A stretch of DNA of 38,444 bases from Clostridia bacterium (GTDB lineage Bacteria; Bacillota; Clostridia; UMGS1883), in contig JAFYPR010000011.1 in assembly GCA_017547445.1 (NCBI GenBank), forward strand, positions 1 to 38,444, given 5' to 3'. Position numbers and translations under genes: made by a program. The notes below the pieces were generated by a model. That model saw only the letters and a program-made list of their open reading frames with translations. It had not been told where the DNA came from and did not search any database. Of the stretch, positions 32,330-38,444 are shown piece by piece. Numbering within the stretch: position 1 is the stretch's first letter; each line of letters begins with the position of its first letter.

Positions 32330-33229
32330 ATGATAAAAAGAGCTGTGATTTCAGGTGCAACAGGCGCTATCGGCACCGCACTTATAGAAGAACTTACAGA
32401 TAAAGGATTGGAAGTACTTGTCCTTTTGAGAGAAGGCTCAGAGAGGAATGACAATGTTCCCTCTTCAAGCCTTGTAACAAAAAAGTATTGTGATTTGAAG
32501 GATTTTGAATCCATGCAGAACGATATGGGCAAGGAATATGATGTGTTTTATCATTTTGCATGGATGGGTACAACGGGCGAAGCTCGAAATGATATGTACC
32601 TGCAGAACATGAATGTTAAGTATGCTCTTGATGCAGTTAGTCTTGCCAAAAGATTAGGTTGCAAAACCTTTATAGGCGCAGGCAGTCAGGCTGAGTATGG
32701 CAGATGTGAGGGCGTATTGACACCGGGAACTTTGCCAAATCCCGAAACAGGCTACGGCATGGCAAAGCTTTGTGCAGGCTTTATGACAAGAAAGCTTGCC
32801 GGAGATTTGGGTGTGAAGCACATATGGGTAAGGGTTTTAAGTGTTTACGGAAAAAATGATACACCAAAAAGTATGGTTATGAGTACCGTAAACAAGCTTA
32901 AAAATAATATTGTACCAGAATTTACAAAAGGTGAGCAGATGTGGGATTATCTCAATTCTTCTGATGCGGCAAGGGCGTTTTATCTTTTAGGAGAAAAGGG
33001 AATTGACGGAAAAACCTATATTTTAGGCTCGGGCTGTGCAAAGCCTTTGAAAGAATATATTGAAATCATAAAAAATGTTGTTAAACCCAATTGTGAGATA
33101 AAGCTTGGTGCACTGCCTTATGCTGATAAGCAGATAATGCACCTTCAGGCAGATATAAGTGAATTGAAGAAGGATACGGGCTTTGAACCAAAGGTTAGTT
33201 TTGAAGACGGAATAAAGAGTTTATTGTAA
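32330..33229 (+). CDS. NAD(P)-dependent sugar epimerase/reductase (extended SDR)
   Basis: This 299-residue SDR has the nucleotide-binding loop SGATGAIG (8-15), GAGSQAEYG with the catalytic Ser region (about 118-126) and Y-x3-K in TGYGMAKLC. The length and the GSQAEYG motif recall CDP-abequose synthase (RfbJ) and related keto-sugar reductases. It starts 1 base after the ThDP gene and so probably reduces the product of that enzyme (YerF-like role), finishing the CDP-sugar. An epimerase role is the alternative. Confidence 0.78.
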   Translation: MIKRAVISGATGAIGTALIEELTDKGLEVLVLLREGSERNDNVPSSSLVTKKYCDLKDFESMQNDMGKEYDVFYHFAWMGTTGEARNDMYLQNMNVKYALDAVSLAKRLGCKTFIGAGSQAEYGRCEGVLTPGTLPNPETGYGMAKLCAGFMTRKLAGDLGVKHIWVRVLSVYGKNDTPKSMVMSTVNKLKNNIVPEFTKGEQMWDYLNSSDAARAFYLLGEKGIDGKTYILGSGCAKPLKEYIEIIKNVVKPNCEIKLGALPYADKQIMHLQADISELKKDTGFEPKVSFEDGIKSLL

Positions 33230-33241
33230 AGTGGTGATTGT

Positions 33242-34339
33242 ATGAAAATCGCAATGCTTGGACACAAGACAATACCCTCAAGAAAAGGGGGCGTTGAAAT
33301 CGTTGTAGGTGAAATTGCAAGCCGTATGGCAGAAAAGGGGCATAGTGTTGTATGCTATAACCGAAACGAAAAGGATGAGGTTAAATTAAAGGAATATAAG
33401 GGTGCGAAGCTCAAGTATGTTTTTACCGTTCATATGCGTGGAGCGGCGGCAATGAGTTCATCGTTTTTTGCAGCATTAAGAGCGGCATTCGGCAGATACG
33501 ATATTGTGCATTTTCATGCAGAGGGGCCTTCTGCAATGTGTTTTTTGCCCAAGCTTTTCGGAAAAAGGATTATTGTGACCGTACATGGTCTTGACTGGCA
33601 GAGGGATAAATGGGGCGGTTTTGCAACAAAATACTTGCTTTTGGGCGAAAAAATGGCTGTCAGGTTTGCTGATGAGATAATTGTTTTATCTGAAAACTTA
33701 AAGAAATATTTTAAAGATACATATAATCGGAAAACAGTGCTTATCCCCAACGGCATTGAAAAGCCTGAGATTATTCCTGCAGATTTGATAACAGAGAAGT
33801 GGGGACTTAAAAAGGACGGATACATACTGTTTTTGGGAAGAATTGTTCCTGAAAAGGGTATTGGGTATCTGGTTGATGCCTATGAAGAAATCAGCACCGA
33901 TAAAAAGCTTGTTATTGCAGGCGGTTCAAGTGATACAGACTCTTTCAGAAAAGAGCTTATGGACAGATGCAAAGATAATAAAAACATTATTTTTACCGAT
34001 TTTGTTCAGGGAAGAGAGCTTGAAGAGTTATTCAGTAATGCTTATATTTATGTTCTGCCGTCTGATTTGGAGGGCATGCCCATAAGCTTGCTTGAGGCAA
34101 TGAGCTACTCTAATTGTTGTGTTACATCTGATATTCCCGAGTGCACGGAGGCTGTGGGTGATATGGCAATAAGCTTTAGAAAGAGCGATATCCGTGATTT
34201 GGCAGAAAAGCTTCAGATGCTTTGTCAAAATGAAAATATTGTTTTTAAATATAAAAATTCCGCATCGGAGTATATTTGCGGAAAATATAATTGGGACAAT
34301 ATTGTTGATGAAACTTTAAAAATTTACGGAGGAAATTGA
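33242..34339 (+). CDS. Glycosyltransferase, GT4 with DUF1972-type N-terminus
   Basis: This 365-residue GT-B enzyme begins MKIAMLGHKTIPSRKGGVEIVVGEIASRM, the signature of the DUF1972/GT4 group that includes capsule rhamnosyl- and related transferases. The donor domain has YILFLGRIVPEKGIGYLVDAY and the acidic motif in PSDLEGMPISLLEAMSY. It sits between the CDP-sugar reductase gene and the UDP-glucuronate epimerase gene. It may use one of those sugars, but the donor is unknown. Confidence 0.9.
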   Translation: MKIAMLGHKTIPSRKGGVEIVVGEIASRMAEKGHSVVCYNRNEKDEVKLKEYKGAKLKYVFTVHMRGAAAMSSSFFAALRAAFGRYDIVHFHAEGPSAMCFLPKLFGKRIIVTVHGLDWQRDKWGGFATKYLLLGEKMAVRFADEIIVLSENLKKYFKDTYNRKTVLIPNGIEKPEIIPADLITEKWGLKKDGYILFLGRIVPEKGIGYLVDAYEEISTDKKLVIAGGSSDTDSFRKELMDRCKDNKNIIFTDFVQGRELEELFSNAYIYVLPSDLEGMPISLLEAMSYSNCCVTSDIPECTEAVGDMAISFRKSDIRDLAEKLQMLCQNENIVFKYKNSASEYICGKYNWDNIVDETLKIYGGN

Positions 34340-34340
34340 A

Positions 34341-35393
34341 ATGAGCAAGCAGATTATTGATTTGAAGGGAAAGACTGTTTTGGTAACAGGTGCGGCGGGC
34401 TTTATCGGTGCAAACCTGGTAAAGAGGCTGTATAATGACATTGAGAATGTTAAGGTAATAGGTATTGACAATGTGAATGACTATTACGATATTCGTCTTA
34501 AGGATTACAGACTTAAAGAGCTTGGTGAATACGAATCCTTTGAATTTATCAAGGGAAGCATTGCAGACAAGGCGATAATAACTGAGGTTTTTGAAAAGTA
34601 TAAGCCTTCTGTTGTTGTTAATCTTGCAGCTCAGGCGGGTGTAAGATATTCAATTACAAACCCTGATGTGTATATTGAAGCTAACCTTATCGGTTTTTAT
34701 AATATTTTGGAGGCATGCCGTCATTACGGAGTAGAGCATCTGGTTTACGCATCTTCCTCCAGTGTTTACGGCTCAAACAAGAAGGTGCCTTATTCTACTG
34801 AGGACAAGGTTGATAACCCCGTATCCTTATATGCGGCTACGAAAAAGTCAAATGAATTGATGGCACATGCATATTCAAAGCTTTACAACATTCCTTCGAC
34901 GGGTCTTCGTTTCTTTACTGTTTACGGACCTGCGGGAAGACCCGATATGGCATACTTTGGCTTTACAAATAAGCTTGTAAAGGGTGAAAAAATTCAGATT
35001 TTCAACTACGGTAACTGCAAGAGAGACTTTACATATGTTGACGATATCGTTGAAGGTGTAATCCGTGTTATGCAGGGTGCACCCGAGAAGGAGACGGGCG
35101 AGGACGGACTTCCGCTTCCTCCTTATGCAGTTTATAATATCGGTAACAATCAGCCTGAAAATCTTCTGGACTTTGTTACAATACTTCAGGAGGAGCTTGT
35201 CAGTGCAGGCGTGCTTCCTTCAGATTATGATTTTGAAGCACATAAAGAGCTTGTACCCATGCAGCCGGGTGATGTGCCGATTACATATGCTGATACAACA
35301 GCATTGGAAGAGGATTTCGGATTTAAGCCTTCCACATCTCTCAGAGAAGGCTTGAGACGCTTTGCAATCTGGTATAAGGAATTTTATTATTAA
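34341..35393 (+). CDS. UDP-glucuronate 4-epimerase (CapI/LspL-like)
   Basis: This 350-residue extended SDR interconverts UDP-glucuronate and UDP-galacturonate. The NAD loop is TGAAGFIGAN (16-25) and the catalytic set is SSSSVYG (138-144) with Y164-x3-K168. The segments NVNDYYDIRLKDYRL (44-58) and RFFTVYGPAGRPDMAYFGFTNKL are typical of the GlcA-epimerase branch and unlike GalE. Ugd in the same operon supplies the substrate. Confidence 0.9.
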   Translation: MSKQIIDLKGKTVLVTGAAGFIGANLVKRLYNDIENVKVIGIDNVNDYYDIRLKDYRLKELGEYESFEFIKGSIADKAIITEVFEKYKPSVVVNLAAQAGVRYSITNPDVYIEANLIGFYNILEACRHYGVEHLVYASSSSVYGSNKKVPYSTEDKVDNPVSLYAATKKSNELMAHAYSKLYNIPSTGLRFFTVYGPAGRPDMAYFGFTNKLVKGEKIQIFNYGNCKRDFTYVDDIVEGVIRVMQGAPEKETGEDGLPLPPYAVYNIGNNQPENLLDFVTILQEELVSAGVLPSDYDFEAHKELVPMQPGDVPITYADTTALEEDFGFKPSTSLREGLRRFAIWYKEFYY

Positions 35394-35410
35394 TTTCGGG
35401 AGAGATAAAA

Positions 35411-36487
35411 TTGGCAGGTAAGAAACTAAACGGCACGGTGATTGTTACATACCGATGTAATGCAAAATGCAATATGTGCAAAAGGTATCAGTCGCCTTCA
35501 TTGCCTGAGGATGAAATTACAATTGAAGCGATAAAAAAGCTGCCTGAGATGTATTTTACAAACATAACAGGCGGTGAACCCTTTATCCGTGAGGATATTA
35601 AGGATATTGTGTGCGAATTATACAAGAAAAGCGACCGTATTGTAATCTCTACCAACGGTTTCTTTACCGAAAAGATAATTGATTTGTGCAAGGAGTTTCC
35701 AAAGGTCGGGATAAGAATTTCCATTGAAGGGTTAGAGGAAACAAACAACTCTATACGTGGCTTGGAGGATGGCTTTAACAAAGGCTACAGCACTTTAATA
35801 AAGCTTAAGGAAATGGGATTAAAGGATATCGGCTTCGGTATGACGGTGCAGGATTGTAATGCCTGTGATTTAGTTCCGCTTTATGATATATCTGATGATT
35901 TGGATATGGAATTTGCAACGGCAGCAGTTCACAACAGCTTTTACTTTGTGGAGACGGGAAATATAATACACGAGAGAGAAAAGGTTGCTCTTGCTTTTGA
36001 AGAGCTTATAAACAAGCTTTTAAGGTCAAATTCACCTAAAAAGTGGATGAGAGCATATTTTAACCACGGATTAATCAATTATGTTTATTCACAGAAGAGA
36101 CTCCTTCCTTGCGATATGAGCTTTGACACATTTTTTGTTGACCCCTACGGTGATGTGGTGCCCTGTAACGGTACACGGGAAAAAGAGGTTATGGGGAACC
36201 TTAATAAGCAGAGCTGGGACGAAATATGGAACGGTGAAAAAGCTGAAGCGGTGCGTAAAAAGGTGCGATGCTGCAGTCGTAATTGCTGGATGATAGGCTC
36301 GGTTTCGCCTGCTATGCATAAGTATATTTGGGTGCCCGGAATGTGGGTAATGTGGCATAAGCTTAAATCTCTTTTTGCAAAAAAGCCATATTCCATGTAT
36401 GAGAACAAAATTGTGCGAGAATATCGTGACGGCAAAGTAACAAAAGAAGAGCTTGACAGATGTTCAACTTGTGAGGTGTTAAAATGA
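35411..36487 (+). CDS. Radical SAM protein with SPASM-like C-terminus
   Basis: This 358-residue radical enzyme binds a [4Fe-4S] cluster and S-adenosylmethionine through C16-x3-C20-x2-C23 (YRCNAKCNMCK). The SAM-binding TGGEPF motif follows at about 53-58. The C-terminal part (PYGDVVPCNGTREKEVMGNL, then CCSRNC, and a terminal DRCSTC) looks like a SPASM or twitch domain with auxiliary cluster cysteines. The start is TTG 35411, 6 bases after GGGAGAG. No precursor peptide is visible beside it, so a ribosomal peptide role is unlikely. It may modify a sugar, lipid carrier or protein in glycan assembly. The function is unknown. Confidence 0.88.
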   Translation: MAGKKLNGTVIVTYRCNAKCNMCKRYQSPSLPEDEITIEAIKKLPEMYFTNITGGEPFIREDIKDIVCELYKKSDRIVISTNGFFTEKIIDLCKEFPKVGIRISIEGLEETNNSIRGLEDGFNKGYSTLIKLKEMGLKDIGFGMTVQDCNACDLVPLYDISDDLDMEFATAAVHNSFYFVETGNIIHEREKVALAFEELINKLLRSNSPKKWMRAYFNHGLINYVYSQKRLLPCDMSFDTFFVDPYGDVVPCNGTREKEVMGNLNKQSWDEIWNGEKAEAVRKKVRCCSRNCWMIGSVSPAMHKYIWVPGMWVMWHKLKSLFAKKPYSMYENKIVREYRDGKVTKEELDRCSTCEVLK

Positions 36488-37566
36488 ATATAGATTTTTA
36501 CATAAGCAGTTTATCAGGTGGCGGTGCTGAAAATGTGCTTACAACTTTGGCAAAACAGCTTAAAAACAGCGGACACAGGATAAGCATTACATCTTTGGAG
36601 AAGAGACCTCAGTTTTATAATGTTGACGAGGGTATAGAGCTTATAAAATATGACAATAAGCATAAAGGAAAGATAAAAGAGATAATTGCCGATTTTAAAG
36701 CTATAAGAACACAGCTTAAGAAAAGAGGCGAGACTGATATTTGCGTTTCTTTCTTGTCAAGATGCAATATTCAGGTTTTACTTTGTTCTCTTTTCTTAAA
36801 GAAAAAGGTTGTTGTATGTGACAGAAATAATCCTTTGATGGAGCATTCGAAGCTGGTTTTCTGGCTCAGTAATCAGATTTACCGTTTAGCATCGGCTGTT
36901 TTTGTACAGACAGAGCAGATAAAGAGCTTTTATCCGAAATATCTGCAGAAAAAGATGTATGTTATTGAAAATACACTTGATACAGAAAAGCTTGACGGAC
37001 AATGCGAGGGAGAAATTGAACAGGAAAATACAATTATAAGCATAGGAAGGCTTGAACCGCAGAAGGATTTTAAAACATTGATTTCAGCCTTTGAAAAAAT
37101 TGCAGAAAAGTACCCTGACTGGAAGGTTAAGATTTTCGGCAAGGGTGATATGAAGGATGAATTACAGGAATTTATTGATAATAAAGGATTAGGTGAAAGA
37201 GTTCTTTTATGCGGAAGAACAGAAACGCCCTTTAAGGAACTAAAAAAATCGAAAATTTTCGTTTTATCATCCCATTATGAAGGCTTTCCCAATGTTTTAT
37301 GCGAGGGTATGTATGCGGGAATAGGCTGCATATCATCCGATTGCGTAAGCGGACCGAGTGAATTGATAAATGACGGTGAAAACGGTTTTTTATTCCCCGT
37401 TGGTGACGAAAAAGCTCTTGCCGGAAAGCTTGATTTATTGCTTTCTTCGGAAGAAATTTGTTCAATTATTGGAGAAAGAGCAAAGGAAACTGTTAAAAGG
37501 CTTGAATTGCCTGTGATTTGCGAAAAATGGTATAATTGTTTAAGGGGTGTGACAAATGAAACATAA
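36484..37566 (+). CDS. Glycosyltransferase, GT4 family
   Basis: This 360-residue GT-B enzyme overlaps the radical SAM gene by 4 nt (ATGA), so translation is coupled. The N-terminus [26 protein letters not shown] is the acceptor-domain glycine loop, and [20 protein letters not shown] opens the donor domain. [35 protein letters not shown] is the retaining GT4 acidic motif region, where the second Glu of E-x7-E appears replaced by Gly/Ile surroundings. Resemblance to GalNAc/Gal-transferring GT4 enzymes is general only; the donor is unknown. Confidence 0.92.
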   Translation: MNIDFYISSLSGGGAENVLTTLAKQLKNSGHRISITSLEKRPQFYNVDEGIELIKYDNKHKGKIKEIIADFKAIRTQLKKRGETDICVSFLSRCNIQVLLCSLFLKKKVVVCDRNNPLMEHSKLVFWLSNQIYRLASAVFVQTEQIKSFYPKYLQKKMYVIENTLDTEKLDGQCEGEIEQENTIISIGRLEPQKDFKTLISAFEKIAEKYPDWKVKIFGKGDMKDELQEFIDNKGLGERVLLCGRTETPFKELKKSKIFVLSSHYEGFPNVLCEGMYAGIGCISSDCVSGPSELINDGENGFLFPVGDEKALAGKLDLLLSSEEICSIIGERAKETVKRLELPVICEKWYNCLRGVTNET

Positions 37567-38101
37567 AAAGCTTGTCGAACTATATGCACTTTTAATGAGT
37601 AGAAGCAATCCCAGAAAAAGGGCAGAAATTTACCGCAAAATGAATGTGTTTCATTCTATGGGTGAGCATTGTTTATTTCAACCTGTAAGCTTACCAAGTG
37701 AACCCGAGCTCGTTTCGATAGGTAATAATGTCAATATTGCAAAGGGCGTAGCCTTTGTGACACATGATGTTATTCATTCAATTTGGCATTATCAGAAGAG
37801 TGAAGATTACCCCTTTACAAAAAACAGATATTATATGGGTAAAATTGTTGTCGGTAACAACGTAATGATAGGTCAGAATGCAATTGTTATGTATAATGTA
37901 AATATCGGTAACAACGTAATCGTAGCGGCGGGTAGCGTGGTAACAAAGGATATTCCCGATGATGCAATTGTTGGCGGTAACCCTGCAAAAATAATTGGCT
38001 CAGCAAAGGATCTGGCAAATAGAAGAGCCGAATACACAGGCAATATGCCTGACAATCATGCAACCGAAAAAGAAATTGAAAAATATTTTTGGGGTGATTA
38101 A
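37556..38101 (+). CDS. Left-handed beta-helix acyltransferase (hexapeptide repeat)
   Basis: This 181-residue protein belongs to the acetyltransferases that act on sugars (maltose O-acetyltransferase/WbbJ type). Hexapeptide turns are visible at [16 protein letters not shown] (about 53-68, with the catalytic-His region FVTHDV) and in [38 protein letters not shown] (97-134), followed by the usual [11 protein letters not shown] end. It overlaps the preceding glycosyltransferase by 11 nt. It probably O-acetylates the glycan or a precursor. Confidence 0.9.
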   Translation: MKHKKLVELYALLMSRSNPRKRAEIYRKMNVFHSMGEHCLFQPVSLPSEPELVSIGNNVNIAKGVAFVTHDVIHSIWHYQKSEDYPFTKNRYYMGKIVVGNNVMIGQNAIVMYNVNIGNNVIVAAGSVVTKDIPDDAIVGGNPAKIIGSAKDLANRRAEYTGNMPDNHATEKEIEKYFWGD

Positions 38102-38102
38102 G

Positions 38103-38444
38103 TTGAAGAGAATTGTTATTTTGGGTTACGGACTTTCCGGCGGCGGTGCTGAGAGAGTTTCTGCAATTGTTGCCAATTACTTTGCCGACAAAGGATATAA
38201 GGTGCTTTTTGTAGCAGCTTATTCTAAAGAAAGAGAGTACGAGCTTAATAAAGATATTTAGTATGTCGCAATAGAAACATCTTCAACAGTAGGTTATTTA
38301 AAGCTGATTGAAAGAAGCTTTAAAATTACAAGTGTTGTAAAAAAATTTAAAGCTGATATTGTATATTCGTTTATCTATTCTGAGCTTATACCCTTATCTT
38401 TGAGCAAAATTCCTGTAATTCCCTCCCTTAGGATTGACCCTAAA
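38103..38444 (+). pseudogene. Glycosyltransferase (GT4-like) interrupted by an in-frame TAG and cut by the window edge
   Basis: From TTG 38103 (GGGGTGA 5 bases upstream) the frame encodes a GT4 N-terminus, RIVILGYGLSGGGAERVSAIV... to ELNKDI, and then hits TAG at 38259-38261. The same frame continues without another stop to the window end, with normal family sequence: YVAIETSSTVGYLKLIERS, then VVKKFKADIVYSFIYSELIP and KIPVIPSLRIDPK. The protein similarity therefore runs through the stop codon. Possible reasons are a recent nonsense mutation (one base change from AAG or CAG), a sequencing error, or read-through. The 3' part lies outside the window. Confidence 0.75.

Noticed and set aside
38259-38261. 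Pyrrolysine insertion at the in-frame TAG
   Set aside because: No pyl gene is visible, the site is not in a methylamine methyltransferase, and TAG still ends mreD. A mutation or sequence error is simpler.
1-38444. CRISPR arrays, insertion sequences, prophage, tRNA or rRNA genes
   Set aside because: No spaced direct repeats, transposase or integrase sequences, terminal repeats or recognisable RNA genes were found on either strand by reading.

Overview
The window looks like chromosomal DNA of an anaerobic clostridial Firmicute, probably a gut-type Clostridia. The evidence is AGGAGG-type ribosome binding sites, sigma-A-like promoters (TTGACA-N17-TATAAT class) and Firmicutes gene neighbourhoods: lon-engB, maf-mreBCD-PBP2-minCD, DUF1934-argS, and PRC barrel/AI-2E permease/TSCPD/alaS. 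A NifU-like/GGGtGRT gene pair, which I know from anaerobes, points the same way. I see no phage, insertion sequence, CRISPR array, tRNA or rRNA. No stretch over 300 bases lacks a gene. The largest gaps are the left edge (1-187, hairpins only) and 24379-24553 (terminator, promoter and leader).

Layout. (1) 1-3241, minus strand: lon and engB, overlapping by 4 nt, with a promoter upstream and a 17-bp hairpin terminator downstream. (2) 3314-4405: a membrane-anchored HtrA-type protease. (3) 4429-12258: a promoter with an overlapping palindrome, then maf, mreB, mreC, mreD, PBP2, minC, minD, an MgsA-like protein and a metallophosphoesterase. This is an elongation/septum-placement operon without minE or rodA. 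(4) 12255-15950: DUF1934, argS and an S41 processing protease. (5) 16016-21058: PRC-barrel protein, a 56-aa glycine-rich small protein, AI-2E permease, TSCPD protein, alaS and a HIT protein. (6) 21094-22592: rpsU, a GNAT acetyltransferase and ung. (7) 22606-24422: NifU-like scaffold and GGGtGRT protein behind a promoter that overlaps a dyad. (8) 24462 to the right edge: one glycan operon of at least 13 genes that runs off the window.

The glycan operon encodes three nucleotide-sugar routes. RfbB makes the dTDP-4-keto-6-deoxyglucose intermediate. Ugd plus a UDP-glucuronate 4-epimerase give UDP-GlcA and UDP-GalA. RfbG, RfbH, a ThDP enzyme and a short-chain reductase look like a CDP-3,6-dideoxyhexose route with two-carbon branching (yersiniose-like). 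Three intact glycosyltransferases, a radical SAM protein and a hexapeptide acyltransferase follow, then a fourth glycosyltransferase interrupted by an in-frame TAG. Several expected partners are absent from the window: RfbA/C/D, RfbF, the RfbH reductase, flippase, polymerase and initiating transferase.

The points most worth a second look are: the MgsA-like protein that has lost its catalytic Asp and a conserved active-site His and is translationally overlapped by an atypical metallophosphoesterase; the NifU-like/GGGtGRT pair with an IscR-like dyad at its promoter; the branched-sugar cassette with an embedded radical SAM enzyme; and the amber-interrupted glycosyltransferase.
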